64,000 bases of DNA from Carallia brachiata. Its lineage: Eukaryota; Streptophyta; Magnoliopsida; Malpighiales; Rhizophoraceae. A program made the translations under genes and the position numbers. Location of the stretch: NCBI GenBank assembly GCA_021464245.1, contig JADCRB010000068.1, positions 7,178,134 through 7,242,133 of the forward strand, read 5' to 3'. Positions within the stretch are counted from its first letter, which is position 1; each line of letters opens with the position of its first letter. Of the stretch, positions 1 to 14,280 are shown piece after piece. Below the pieces are notes generated by a model. That model ran no database searches, had not been told where the DNA came from, and saw only the letters and a program-made list of their open reading frames with translations.

Positions 1-357
1 TACCCTCCCCATCCCCGACCCGGTTATTTTTTTTTATTTTTTATTTAATTTTTAATCTTTATTCGTTTTTATTGTTTAATGTTTACTCATTCACATTTCA
101 ATAACTTATATTTTAGCTACTTTAAAATTATAATGGAATTGTTAAATTATAATGAAATTACTTTCTTTAATTCAATGGTTTATTCAAAATATTGATAGTC
201 TTGAGGTTAAGGATTCAAGTAATAACCAATTCTAATTGCAATTACGAAATTATTAATGAATACTGCAGGAATCACAACAACTTGTCGTATAAGTCCTCAA
301 CTAATAATTTGAAGGTTTGGCTCCAAATATACAAGTTAGAAATACCATCTTTTTACT
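1..357. other. AT-rich intergenic DNA
   Basis: No gene seen. The first 25 bases are a C-rich stretch resembling the C-rich edge of the GGGGAC region near position 1020, so the window may open at the edge of another copy of that repeat. Confidence 0.5.
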
Positions 358-1517
358 GGAAGTCTTGTTTTAAAATACTATTATTTCTTTCTTTCCAAAT
401 GTGACAGTATATAAGTGCAAAAAATATGAGAATAAATTGTTTAAAAAATTAGAAACGAAGTTAAAACTCTCAATATTAAAAAAATCCAACACTATATAGA
501 AAATAGATAAGAAAAAAAAAATCATGGGGTGATATTTTTATAGTTTTCATTTATTGAATTTTTCATAAACGAAGTTATTTTTATCAGTTCAACTTCCCTT
601 ATAGATGTCCTCTTTGGTCTAAGATGATTGAGAGTATTTTTTTTTTGGCTCAGTTTTACCTCTAAAGAATCTCAAATATATATATCTTTTTAGAAAATCG
701 AAATCCAAAACACAAGGTTATTAGAATTTGGTTTCATAATTGAGATTAAATCATAAGAGTTTTTATATTTGTTGTTCATTGATGTGTAAATACATTGTAC
801 CGCTCAAGTAATTTTAATAAAGAAAAATAGTGAAAGAAGTCATAGTGTAACATATAACTTTTTTAATTTTTATTTGGACGGGTATGGGGCGGGGACGGGG
901 ATCCCCAATCCTTAGCGGGTACGGGGACGGGGATTAAAATTTCATACCCGATGGGGACGGGGACGGGGACGGGGACGGGGATAGGGTCAATAAACGGGTA
1001 CGGGGAACGGGGGTGGCATCCCCGCCCCCGACCCTCCCCATTACCACTCCTATTCCTGATCAACAAACACGTATAGGGTATCAATATAAAACAGATATGA
1101 GCCCAGTAAAGGGAAAACAGTGGAAAATTAATCCCAAATCACTTAAGTGGACCAACTCTATTAAAATTAAATCAAAACCTTCAAAATTGCTAAAAACAGA
1201 TTACTTGATTTCTAATTTAGGCAAATCACATTCAACATTCCAATTGCTATATCATAATAAAGTTTAAAACTAAATTTTATAAAGATATAGATCACGTATA
1301 AAAATTCAACTATGAAAACTTTAATAAATGAAAACTGTGAAAACATTACCTTATGATTTTGAATTTTTTTGCTTATTTTCCGTATATAGTGTTAGATTTC
1401 TTGTAATGTTGAGAGTTTTAACTTTGTTCCCAACTTTCTAAATAATTTATTATCATATTTTTGGCATTTACACCTTTAAAAAGAAAGAAATGATAATATT
1501 TCTAAATAAGACTTCTA
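358..1517. repeat. Large imperfect inverted repeat with G-rich core
   Basis: The left arm (about 358-569) and right arm (about 1311-1517) are imperfect reverse complements. Shared blocks include AGTTAAAACTCTCAA (left) against TTGAGAGTTTTAACT (right), and the TTTCTTTCTTT/AAAGAAAGAAA and ACACTATATA/TATATAGTGT pairs. The spacer holds the GGGGAC repeat. This could be an old foldback-type DNA transposon or an inverted duplication. I did not find a clear target-site duplication, so the class is open. Confidence 0.5.
870..1045. repeat. (GGGGAC)n minisatellite, G-quadruplex-prone
   Basis: Many GGGGAC and GGGTAC hexamers occur on the plus strand between 880 and 1005, followed by a C-rich block at 1018-1040. 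Runs of four G at six-base spacing are the classic layout for intramolecular G-quadruplexes. The repeat makes artefactual ORFs on both strands (for example a Val-Pro repeat on the minus strand), which I do not count as genes. Confidence 0.75.
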
Positions 1518-4500
1518 ACAAGACTTTCGCGCTAAAGAAAAGCAATTCCATTAATAATCTTGAAGAAAGCACAAGACATAGAGACTTGGTATTTCTTGGT
1601 ATTTCTTTTCTGGTGTGTTTTCTTGTTGGTGTCTTGTACAGTAGTCTAATGCATGGAGGCATAGAGACTAATACTTGCAACTCAAAGTATAGAACCTATG
1701 GATATGGATAAGACGGTGCAATTGCAACCACAAGTCAGTATAGTTGTAGCCGATTTCTTACATTAATTACAATGGTTATCACCTCCAAATTTTTCTTCCT
1801 TTATTTTCTTTGTTTTTTTTTTTTTTCATCTGGCTACATTTTCTTGCTTTCTTGTGTGTTATAAAATTTTTACTTTCTTTTATTCCCTTTTGAATTGTGT
1901 GGCCAACATTGACCATTGGAAGTGACTCAGTTATAAATCTGAAGAGCTTCTAAATTGCATTTGCTTGGGGTTAAACATGGAATAGATATATGACAAGAAC
2001 ATTATAGTCAGAAGAATAAATTTGAAGGATTAATAAAGGTGCCAACATTGCCAGAGCAACTATTGTTGATGCCAGAACTATAACATCTAGCTTGAATGGA
2101 ATAATAGCGCAGTTCAATAAGTTGAGATTGGGCATATCCTTCCCTCGGGACCATGTAACCAACAAAATTTTTTTTTTCCCAACAAGTGATTGCATTCATT
2201 ATTCGTGAACCTTTATTTCTTTAGTCAATAAACTTTAGGGTGCATATATATGAATGTGGAATGTCATACTGAGTTGATTTAATTTGAATGGGATCTTTTT
2301 TAATTTTATGCTATGCTAAGAAAAAAAAATGGGATTACATGAAATTAACTTCAAAATAACGCTGTAAACATGTATTTAATGTAATATACTTTCGATTTTT
2401 TTTTATTTTCTTTTTGTTTTACATATGAAGGTGTAATCAGTTAATGATTTTTTTTTTCTAAGAAGTAATGATAGTGTTTAATAATTTCCAAAAAAAAAAA
2501 AAAAAAGCGCTGTGTGAGGTTTAGTCTTGAAGCATTTATTTTAGACAAATATAGTGTCCATTACTCACATTTTCTGGCGCCAACATAAATGACAAAGGGA
2601 CAAGAAAAATTCTCCTTTTTAATGATGGTGAGATGCTTGTTGATTTGTGAAGGGAAGACAAGGAAACCAATTTTAGATCTTAGCCCAAAAATAGACGTAA
2701 CAAAGTAGATGGTTTTAGTTCTTGTTTCGTTTTAACATTCTCCATTTGCTTTATTGATCATTGATTTCCTTAACAAAACTTGTCTCGACTTATAAAAAAA
2801 CTGACGTAACAAATCGCTTGTTCCATTTTGCCTCTTTTCTCAAAATCTACCGAATCCGCATCTCCCCTTCCTCCAACTACCCCCACACAATTCAGGGTAC
2901 CCCAATAAGTAATAAGTACAACTAGGTGTATCCATAGATTGGGAGGTGGCCAATACTAACTGAGACACAGCCAGCTAATGCACCACCCTATAACTAATCC
3001 ACTTATTAATTAATTTTTCTCCATTTAAACAACCAGACAAACAAACAAACAAACCATCATTTATAACTTATAAGAGACTCTATTAAGACTATAATAATTA
3101 TGTGTCACGGCCATTGGTGATGACCAGTTCGTGTGAAATGGAGAAAAATAATAATCTCTAGGATACAATTAATGATAAGCTCTACATTGGTTATTGGTTC
3201 ATTCTTGGATTCTGGAAGCCCCATTTCTGCGCCAAGGTACTGCTAAACAAAGTTAATTGAAAAAATGTTAATTACAATACCAATCTCTCAATCATGGACA
3301 ATGTATCCTATATGCTTTTTGTACCATCACCACCACTGTAGTTCTATTTATGTGTTGTTTCTTTATTTATATTTTTCATGGAGTTCACACTTCTTGTACT
3401 TGGCGATTGATCGCTTACAACCATTTGGGTTGGTCTTGGGCTCAACTCGGGTCCAATTTGGGATTGTTGTGTATGAAGCTAGGTTGGGCTATAACCAGAA
3501 TCTAACACTTGTAAGACAGAACACGACTAAGAGGAGGCTGGAGTTTGCTCCCAGGAAGTCCTTTCCAATGTTGAAGTTAGTATATAATCTAAGCAAGAAG
3601 AGAGAGGGGAGACTTTCTAAAAAAGATAGATTACCTTGTTGTGAGGTTGTAATTTAAATAGTATTGACAGTATGTCAATAAGTAAGAGATTAACGGTTCG
3701 AAATCTCAACTTTCTCAATAATTTTTTTTTCTCTCAACCAGTTAACGTAGGTTTAGAAAAAAAAAAAAGAATTGAAGAAGGAGAGCTTACCTTGTCAAAA
3801 GCAAAGGCCGCCTTTTTTTTTCCGATCTCACAAAGGCCTTCTATTTTATAGGAGAAGAGCTGTTTGATGTTGATAAGACTTATTGTCATCTGTGTTGGGC
3901 TACTAGTGTGAGGCCTAAAAGGCTAATGAAGAACTATCTTATGTATATAAATTAAAGTAGGCCTTTACGAGGAGGACTAAATTTTGACACTTAGCAGGCC
4001 CAATCATTCTTATCAGCTATCATGGCAGTTTTTATTTTCAAGTTCGAAATTTGGCCCTAGGCTGTGGCATATGTAGGATTGCTTCACACATATATTTTTA
4101 TCAAGTCAAACAAATTTAATTACGCTAAGTTTCCTTCCTTTTTTTTTTTTTTTGAATGATTTAAGTTTCCTTCCTTGATACCAAAGAATTAAACCTCAAC
4201 ACTGTAGGTGTTCTACAATCTTTGCTGGTTATTATTTTTATTTTTTAAAGTAAGGTGCCGCCTGAGGCTTTTCCTTTTGAAGGTCTACCCCTTCGACACC
4301 ATCGAAGAATTCTGGAGGTAACTTTGAGCCTTCTCCGAACCTTCATAATCATCAAATCATAATGACTATGTATGTGCTGCTGGTTAGATTTTTTTTTTTG
4401 GTTCCTTCATCAACAAATCTATTGTGAGAGAGTACTAAGCAAAAGCCATCTTACAATATTGGAAGCAAGAGAGAAGGATGATAAATTGCAAATCGCCTAG

Positions 4501-5120
4501 CATTGTTTAGTGACTCGCAAACCTTTTCCAGTCCTTTGAATCTAAGCCTTCAATTAATCCCTGAAAGTTTAAACACAAAAAAAAAAAAAATAAAGACTTA
4601 AATAGAGCAACCAATCGAAGCACTTAATCAAGACAATACCTGGGTTTGCCTCACACATAGAAAACATGATCGTGTAAAAAGAAAATCTACCCAGAATAGT
4701 ACTTTCTTGTAAAATGCTAGAGAACCCACTTTCAGGAGAGAAAAAAGAAACAAAGCAACAAACACGATAAGAGGAAAAAAAAAATGAAAGAAAGAAATAA
4801 AAGAGAGAATTACTTCAATTTTCGATGCACGATCTGGATGGCGGTGCTTTTTTTCATCATTTACACCTAACTCCGATGGTCTTTGGATTGGAACTGAGGC
4901 TCTCACCTGCTGTATAGATCAGACGATTATATTTGATTTTTTTTTTTCCAAAACGTCTTTTTGATGTTTGTAATTTTCTTGATCGGTTTGATGACAAATT
5001 GCTAATAATTCTTGAATTCTTAGTGACCAAAAATTTATATGGTGCATATTGATCATGTTTATTTGGGGAGATGCTGGTTAGCTTGGCTGGGTAAGATATG
5101 ACATTGAAAGATTCATGCAG
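1518..5120. other. Intergenic, no supported gene
   Basis: AT-rich DNA with many T-runs. Short ORFs here, including a 130-codon one at 3265-3657 on the plus strand, show no recognisable domain or gene structure. The stretch at about 3655-3730, ending in a T-run, looks like the edge of an old retroposon, but I cannot assign it. Confidence 0.4.
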
Positions 5121-5528
5121 TTTGCATGATCGGATATTCAAGCCTGGAAAACTGCCTTTTAAATGCTAATTTCCACATGTTTAAGGTTGGAATTGAGCCC
5201 AAGTGGGAAGATCCAGAGTGTGCCAACGGTGGGAAGTGGTCTATTACTTGCAACAAAAGGACTAACTTGGATACCATGTGGCTAGAGTATAAATTTTTTG
5301 ATTTTTGTTTTTGTTTTTTTTTTTCAATTTACTTGTTGGTGCTTTTCAGCATATTTGTTGATTGTTGATCTCTGTTAATAATGAGATTTTATATGGGTAA
5401 TTGGTGGCTTTGATTGGGGAGCAATTTGAAGAAGCAGATGAGATTTGGGGTGTTTTTGCCAATGTTTGTCAAAGGCAGAATAAGCTTGTGTTATGGACTA
5501 ACGCAACATCGAATGAGGCTGCCCCCAG
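5121..5528 (+). pseudogene. eIF(iso)4E (cap-binding translation factor) pseudogene fragment
   Basis: Two exon-like blocks match the middle of plant eIF(iso)4E. Block 1 (5121-5286) starts after a CAG acceptor and reads IFKPGKLP, then after a frameshift near 5165 FHMFKVGIEPKWEDPECANG, GGKWSITCNKRTNLDTMWLE. Block 2 (about 5401-5528) reads ALIGEQFEEADEIWGVFANV, then LVLWTNATSNEAA. An intron of about 115 bases separates them, so this is a decayed genomic copy and not a retrocopy. The second block lacks a clear AG acceptor. The family binds the mRNA 5' cap in the eIFiso4F complex; WEDP and the Trp in the MWLE segment are conserved cap-pocket neighbours. I see no first exon and no C-terminal exons. 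The family assignment is firm; choosing iso4E over eIF4E rests on the ANLDTMWLE-type segment. Confidence 0.75.
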
Positions 5529-8500
5529 GTTCTAAACTCTCATCCCTCCACTTTTGTCTGTCACCTCCTGCCTTTTCTCAAAATCAACACAAGAGCCTAG
5601 AATCCTCCGGAAGCTTCTCTACCAATCTTGATCTTTATGGTTATTGCTATTGAAATTTTCTAGATCTTTCTTGAGTTATCTTGCACCAACTTTGAGCTAG
5701 GTTGCTTCACCAACATACTTGAAAGAACTAGAAGGTGTTGGATGTGTCTTGTGCTGAACCATCAGGTGAGACCAATAAAGTTAAGTGTGTGCTGTCGTGA
5801 GAAGGGAGAAAATAAGTGAGGCAAAAATAGGAAGTGTGATGAGTGTATATCGTGCTAGTGTGAGAGGTTAAGTGAGAGTTGAGAGATTCATATTTTATAA
5901 AAAGTTAAGTGTGTACTGTGTGGTTGTCACATAATATAATTACATATTTTTCTTAAGTTAGTCCTCTCCTTTCTCAACATTTACTGCTTCTTGGACTTGG
6001 GATAAAGGTACAAGTGGCCTTGGTTAATTTGGATAACCCCTTTGAGTGATTTAATTTGGATAACCCTTTGAGTGATTTAAGTTTGTTGTATTAATTACTG
6101 TTAGAAAGGTTATTGGGTCTCGGAGAACTCGTGCCTTCATTATTTTTTTTTCCTTGTGTTTTGTCACGAGGAAATGAGTTTTGTGAAATACTGCTCAATT
6201 GTATATGAAGAAAGGGCTGCGCTACCGTTAGTTGAATAATTCTGATCAGAGCAGAACATGCTACATCACACCGTTAATTAAAGCTTTTGTTGTCGACGCT
6301 TATTTAGGAAGATATTGGACGATTGCCAGCTTCTCAACTATCTATGCCATGGTAAGATTCACTCTTTATTGTTTTTGATGTACGTGAAATTTAAAAACCT
6401 TTTATTGCCTAGTTTTATTAAAAGAATGATAATAGGGGACCAAAGAAATTGCAATTCAATGTTGATTAAAAGTTTAGTGATTATAAATATGTCCAATTGC
6501 TCGTCTTTTAAAGGCTCCTCCGGTTGTCTTTAAAGTTTCCTCCTCAAGCAAGCGATGTCAGCATCTATCCTTGTGTTACTCAAAAAATGCTTGTCCATCC
6601 AACAGAGGGTCAAAGTGTATTTTGCTTTATAGACATGGATAATTGATTAATATTAGCCTCATTCAATAAATGTACAAGATGACAATGGGATGTTAAACCA
6701 GACTGTTTAAATGTACAACAACTTTTCAATTGCATTGCATATGATCTTGTAGTTTGTTACTTATTCCATCAATCTTACTACAAAGTTAATAGACTCCATT
6801 GCACTTCTAACACTTTTTTTTTTTTGGCTGGACGTACGTCGTGTAAACAATTAAAATTTGGATTTCAATGCTAACATTCCTAGGTGAGAAAAATATTTCT
6901 CCTGAACGCTAAAATTTAGCCTTTGAAGAATCTTCCTTCAAAGTTAAAACCATTTTAAGTTCTTTGCCAAGATTAAATGGATGGTGGGTTAGACGAAAAA
7001 CACGCAATTAATGTAAAAAGGAGGGGCGGGGTGATAATTGTGTTCTCTCTTGTCCCAAGTTGGCTATAAAGGTATTTATTGATAATAAGTCACAAATCAC
7101 AATAGACTGCTTTTCATTTGTAACAAGCAGATATTTTATTGCAACAAAACTATGGGTATATATAAAGATTCAATTTAAAGAATTTACTTTATTTTGACAC
7201 CGTACGATAATAATAGCTACGATGATCTTTACCCCTTACTCAAATAGTCTATTTAGGTGGTCATTCATAATGACTCGTAATATATTGCTCAGTATTTGCA
7301 TAGAGTTTATATTTTTCTTGTGACAACCTAATAAATAATTGCAACAGATGCAGAGTAATAGAATCATTAATGTATTTCAATCAAAACACCTTATTCAATT
7401 TTAACCATGACTACCATTAATGGCCATAATTAGCAGTATTGAATTAGTTTCCAAGAGTTCCATATGCATAGGCATTGATAATGACTGTAGTTTCTATTCC
7501 ATGTTTGAAGACCAGTACACTTGACAAAATGGTAGTTGCTAGACAAATACTTGTAAAAATATTTTGTCCTAGAGTGTTAACTTTAATATTCATCCGTCTC
7601 AAGTGCTTTATACGTCAAATCATATCAATATGAGGATGGGAAGCTGAAATTTACTACCACTGGATTTTGTACGGTTTAGTGAATTTCAATATAATTGCAA
7701 CACAATTAAATTTTATTGCACATGAATTATTATCAGGGAAGTCGTTAGTAGTGTTTAGCAACAGAATTTTTGTGTTTTCTGCATCAAAGAAAATTATAAT
7801 TGCAACAATATTATATTTTATTGCCACAGAGTATTTCAAGTGTCATTGTCGAAGCACATTGTATTTTTTAACTACCTAATGGAAACAAAGCCTAAAAGTT
7901 TTTCTATTTTCGTGCATCATAATGATGGATTAGTTAAGAAAAGTCTATTTGGTGTGATATACAACTAAGCGCAATGACGTATTTTCATGATTACTGTTAT
8001 TCTTGACTGATCACAATTAGTGAAAGAGTGCAATTCATTGCTCACGAAAATAAAAAGAGTGGCCTGTTACTGCACTCTGAATATGAGGTGCACAATATGC
8101 TTTTCTCTTAAAAAAGATTTCTAAGTAAATTATTGACGTTTTATTATACATTGCCAGTTTTCAATTTTATTATCTGAGTATACTTAATATATGCACCATT
8201 CCTACGTTCCAATGCGAACCAAAATTTTTGTAATCATATGAATTGTGTGGTTTAAGCGGTAGGGATGTGAGTTCAAACTTCTACCAAAATATTTATTATA
8301 GAGTGGAATGTTTTCATTGCTAGGTACCTTTCTACTTTTAAATATAAATATAAGACACCAAATAAAAAGTTTATTAGGAAACATGTGGGTGGCTGTGATC
8401 AAATTGAATCCATTCATAGCAGTTCCAGTTCATGAGCACTTCGGCGTGAATCTGATCCTAATCGTATGTATAGGAAACGATAAGTACAAATAAATGACGC

Positions 8501-11500
8501 AAACGGCAAACGGCAGCTTGTACCTCATTGGTAGTTTGCATTTAAATATAATGAATCGGTACAATTTGAATTAAACGAAGAATTTTAGGTTAGGAAAAAA
8601 AAAAAAACTAAGATTTTAAGAGTGTTACTTACGAACCATTTGATGAAGTGGGTCCAATCCAATCCAACTAAAGACATAAAGATTGGCCTTAGGAGATTTT
8701 TGTCACTTTGCACGTCTGTCTTTTTTTTTTTTTTTTTTATAAATATTGATAGCTTAACAGTTGGAGAGGAGGGATGAGAGATAACTAAAGAAATATATCC
8801 GATGCTTCTAACTAATTCAACTAGAATTCTCTTTCATTTCTTTTTCTAGATGCATGTGGGTTTTAGATTTTTGTTTTGGTCGAGGTTTTAGATTTATTAT
8901 ATGTACTTATCTATGTATAATAAATATTTTTAAAATAACATTAAACCAATCACATCAACTTTAAATAGATCTAGATTAAAATTAAGAAAAGTAGTGTTCT
9001 TATTAAACTCTCTTATTATTATAAAAAAATATTTAATTTGTATGAATACTCAAAATTTTATTTTTGAAGAGTTATCTCACAGTAACAAAAATAACTTTCA
9101 AAATCAACCACAGCAAATCTACATCTTTACTAAGTAAATATTTCATAATATGTAAAATATATTTTTTTTAGATAACATATAAACATTTTAAATTAATCTC
9201 CAATATATTATTATAAAATATTTTTGATATCGTATGAAGTATGATCTATGTAGTATAAAATATTATTGTTTTTTTGGTTGGGCCTACGATCCGATGATGA
9301 GTTGGTAAGATCATAGCAGTTAATTGCGCATTTATAGTATAAAAGTTACCCATGCTTATATTTAACAGTTAACACTAACACTACGTTTCTCCTTTTAGCT
9401 TTTTTCTATTTTTAAGTGTTGAATTGGCTTGTTTCAGAAAAAGAGACCGCTTACATTTATTTTAGGATAATCGTGGTCCGTAGACCTCAGATTTTTTTTC
9501 CCTTATTAATGAGGAAAATATTTCATGGAATTCCTTAATTAAGATCAAAGTAGGATAAAAAAGATATATACCGTTGAATAAATAAAATTTTAAATAAAAT
9601 ATATAAACTATTATATATTATTAAATAAATTATATGACTAATTTACTAATATTTAAAGTTAAGCTGCACAGCCTTATTACTAAACCCCTTCCTACTTTTA
9701 ATAGCTAGGTTACATTTGCCAATTGATGTAAATTATTATATACTGCAATTGTAAATGTTGATGAGTTTGTAAATTAATTCTATTGAAGCCTTTTGTTTTG
9801 GAATGTGGTGCTATAGGTAAGGTTAGGATCTTATGACTTTATTTTTTATCTGAAATCTTAGTATTCAGAGTTCATTAGACTCTAATTAATTCAATTTGAA
9901 TCAGGTGGACTCATTAAAGGGGGCAAAACTCTCATAGTGCTTATTTTCTCCATACATAGGACTCGAACTTGAGATCTTACTTAAGGGGAATCAAACTTTT
10001 CGTCACTTGAACTAACAGACGTTGATAGGATCTTATGACTTTATGATCATACATGAAGTTAACAATTTAGATCATGTTAGGATTTTTTTGAGATATAATC
10101 TTAATAGAGTCTCGATCTAAATCGTAAGATAGGTAGAATCCCAATCCAATTTTACGATTCTCGTTTCCTTTATAATTGGTTATTGGGATGAAACTCACCC
10201 TTATTAATATACATATTCTTTATATTTGTTTAAATTTGACTAATTAATTGATACAAAAAAAATCAAAATTATTCTTTAGAGATACGGATTATTTTCTCTT
10301 TATAAGAAGAGAATTATCGTAATTTTTTCATTATTATTTGAATTGATATGTATAAAATATTTAATTGTGAGTTATAGATATTAGTATTAACTAATTTTTA
10401 TTTTTTTTCTATTTTAGTGGAATCTTACAGTTATATGATTTGACTCTATGATACGATCTATTACATACTGAATCGATTATAACTAGGATCTCGATTCTAA
10501 TAACCTTGAATATGGGCGGGAGATTTAATAGAAGCACAGCTGCACAGGTACGAACATTGATCGGTTGAAATATAAACTGAGCATACAGTAGAAATCATAG
10601 ATTGTATCCATTATTTAAGCTTCATTGCATTATGTATATTCATCAATCTCTATATCACTTGTGAAGAAACACCGTGTCCCAATACCAATTTAATTTTTTT
10701 CCTTTTCAGACGATATTGATTAGAGAGGCGACCAACGTTATTTGGGAACCCTTTCTTATTCAAATCTATTTAAGAATATTTATCATTGTTTTTTGATTGA
10801 ACATTTCAATGTGAACATATAAATATAGTTGTTTTAGTTAAAGCAAATAAAGTTTTCATCAGCTCAGAGAGAAACATAGCAAAGAGAGAGAAGTGATCCA
10901 AACTGAAACATTTGTTGGAAATCATGATGCAGAAGACAAAGCTGCAAGAGCCCTGTCAGTCTTAGCAATTGAGTAATTGACCTCCAATACATCAATTTAT
11001 AGGAGCCTATACAACATTCAAAAGAACTGCATACGTTGAAACAAAGTCTAAAACAAAATGTAAAAAAGAAAAATATTCACATGTATGCGTTACAATTTTG
11101 TTATTTTGAGATTATTTCATTGGGATCTGGTAATGATTTTATTAATCTTTGTTGACCAAGGTTTCCTTTGGCCTACACCTTTATCTGTCCTGACCCCATA
11201 GTGTAGGACTCCCGTGTGCACCAGAACGCTTTTTTAGCCATCGATAAATATTTTTTTGGACACTCCCAGAACCCAAATCCACATAACTAGTAGATAGGGG
11301 TGTAAAGGGAAGTGGGATTTGGAAAGCTGCTCGAGAAAGTTTTGGATTAACCCCATTTGACACGTTCCAACGCCTAAGGCGATTGTAACTCGCACTTGAG
11401 ATTCCATGATAGCGATCAATCCACTGGAGGTTCATTGCAGGTAAAACAAAAACAACAAAATGTACCTCCTCTAGGTAGCTTATTGCGAGTAAAGCAACAG

Positions 11501-14280
11501 CAAATTCAAAATCTTCTAGGCAATGCAACCTCTAGAGGCTCCCGAAATGATGACAATATAAGAGCAAGTGTATATCACAGTTTTGGTTTGAATTTAACTC
11601 GATGGCCATATTGGATTTGATGTGATGTTGAATCATGCAAATCTTAGTCTTCTTAGTTTTGATTTCACCTAAACTGCTACCAAAGAATATATTTAGCGTT
11701 GCAGCTGCTTGCTTGAGTTAGTAAATATTGGGACAACTGTTTCTTGATCGTCTTTTTTTTTCCCTTTTTTTTTTTCCTTAATATCATGCCATTATCATCA
11801 TTTCCTTACATACAGCCATTAAAATGTTGTTTACTGTGCATGCAATTTTTTTTTCTTTTTGGGGTTTGTATATAAGAATGCATTATCGGACTTTACTTTG
11901 TTCATCTTTCCTTTGCAGCGGGAGTCTTCGTACAAGAACCTTTTGTAGGAACCAAAAGGAGGGTTAGACTAGAAATTAAAGAATTACTTCAAGTTAACTG
12001 CTACTTTTTTTAAAACAAAATTTGCTCTTGTAATGATGCAATTGGGTTATAGCAAGTTTTCTTATAAAATAAAATGAAATAACACTAGACTGTAATTTAT
12101 ACTATTAAAATCAAGTCCTTAAAAATAACTTTTGCAATGTTGTAAAATCGATCATATAAAAGTGTGGGTTTTTCTTTCTTCTTTATATTTATGTAAATGG
12201 TCAAAACATATATTTATAGAAAGAATAATTTGGTGATTATTTGGTCAAAAAAATATCTTTTGGATTTAACGGACACAACTCTTTTAATGCATTTTTTTCA
12301 TCAATAACTGTCAAATTAATTAGGAGACATAACTATTAAGATTTTAAAAATATACAAAAAATTACCTACCATTTTTAAAATTTGAAAATGTAATAAATAC
12401 TTTTAGCAACTCTGATTGCCAATTGCATAAATAGTCTCTCACGATTAAATCACTACATAATAAAATATATTACAAAAACCTGAATAATATAGTTGACATA
12501 TTTTGAATAAACTATTCTTATTGATAAATTATAGAATTACTTCACACAATTAACTTTACAACTACAAATATTTCTATAATTTAAGTGACACATGTAAACC
12601 TATGTGTCCATATTCTTTACATAAATTGAAATAAAAATAACTTAAGTATAGTGTTTCAATCACATTAATGATGTATTTTAACTCGTTAAACTTAAGATTT
12701 GATATTATATCAAGCATTGAATCAAGTTTTTATTATGGATTCAATAATTGTGGACTTGAGACTCATCTTTCTTGATATTTTGTCCATTAAGTTTTTGTTA
12801 ATCCCTTTAATCACGGATCAACTTCTTGTAAGGACATTAAATTTTAATTTCATATGCTACTTAAAAAGATGTTATTTGTCTTTACAATTTTTTGTATATG
12901 CTACTGACTTTGGAGAAGTCATCTATATTTATAATGGTACCATTAACCACTAAACGATCATTACAATTCAGGAGTGTACATGAAATTGTCTCATCCACTC
13001 AATCCAAATAATCCGAACAAAACTAAACTAAAATTGTAAAACTTGCCAAGAATGAATTAATTATGATTTGTAGTTTAAACAAACCACACTCTATGATTTA
13101 GTTGTAATTTTGGAAATTTGATTATTGCCAAAACCGAATCGATTGTCAAATATTATTAAACTCCAAAAATATATTTTATAGTCTTGGTCTAACTATTTGA
13201 TATTCTATTCTCTTGGTGCAACCATTTCCAAGTTGATATCTTTTTAAAGCTTCTTTATTATTCTCTACGTTTTATTTATTTTGTTTCCGTTTCCTTTCTT
13301 TCTTTGTTTTGTTTTATTACCCTGTACTTCTTTGATTGTGTTCTATTTATCGTTCAATATTTAAAGACAATGTGTATCTATGTATTTTGTATTGATTTGA
13401 TTAGTTAATTGATTTAAAGACATATTTTGGTCAATTGAAATTATGTGGCAGACAACAAAATCTTTTTTCTTTGCTAACCGAAAAAAAAAAAAAGAATAAA
13501 AAGATTTTCAAAACTATGGTTTAAACTTAAAACCGATTAAACCAATTCATAATTGCCAATGACAATTTAGTTAGTTTTACTCTTCTACTAATTTAGCTTT
13601 AGTTTTAAAAATTTTCATACTAATTTAGCTTTAGTTTTAAAAATTTTCAAACTAGTAACAACAGCATGGCTTGGATACCACACCAAAACTGATCCACTTA
13701 CACTCCTATTACAAATGTACTAAAACTGCAACTCTCAGTTTTCAATTGACCAGATCCAACTCGGACTTGATTAAAAATCACAAAAAAAAAAATGCCCGTA
13801 GTCAAGGTTAATGGGCCTATCTTGCTGCTTTAATACACATAATCAAAATTCATTTGTGACTCACGGCTAAAGACATACAAGAAATTAAAAATTCCTTTCA
13901 ATTGCAGCATCAACCGGTATCTCTTTTATCAAGGACACTTGAAAATCAATATGCACCTTTTAGTAATAAATTAACTATTACGTTTTTTTTAAGTTCCAGT
14001 AGGCATGCCTTTCAATTTTGATTTTTTTGTAATTAATTTCATTTAACGTTTATCAGAAAAGGAAGAAGCATTGCGGAGGAATCTCAGCCATTGCAACCTA
14101 AACAAAATATTTGTGAATTGTATTTTATCTCAAAATCAGATAAATTTCAAATATATTAAGATTAGAAGAAAAGTAGTAGTGACCTTATCAAACTCTCTTT
14201 AATATTATTGTTTTTAAATGAATTTAAAAACAAATTTCTCTAATAATATCTTAATCTCCTATATATATCTATCCTGACAT
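5529..14280. other. Long intergenic stretch, no supported gene
   Basis: 8.7 kb of AT-rich DNA. All ORFs are short and match no family I recognise. Two imperfect direct copies of an ATAATTGCAACA...TTTTATTGC unit lie at 7690-7722 and 7797-7830. The phrase GGATCTTATGACTTTAT recurs at 9828 and 10028. I see no tRNA, rRNA or intact transposon here. Confidence 0.4.

Noticed and set aside
863..1084. Val-Pro repeat ORF on the minus strand
   Set aside because: It is the GGGGAC hexanucleotide repeat read as codons.
3265..3657. 130-codon ORF
   Set aside because: Low-complexity start, no domain, no promoter or splice context, and surrounded by non-coding AT-rich DNA.
8240..8285. tRNA-like or SINE B-box (GTGAGTTCAAACTTC)
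   Set aside because: No A-box at the right distance, no cloverleaf and no tail; too little to support a tRNA or SINE.
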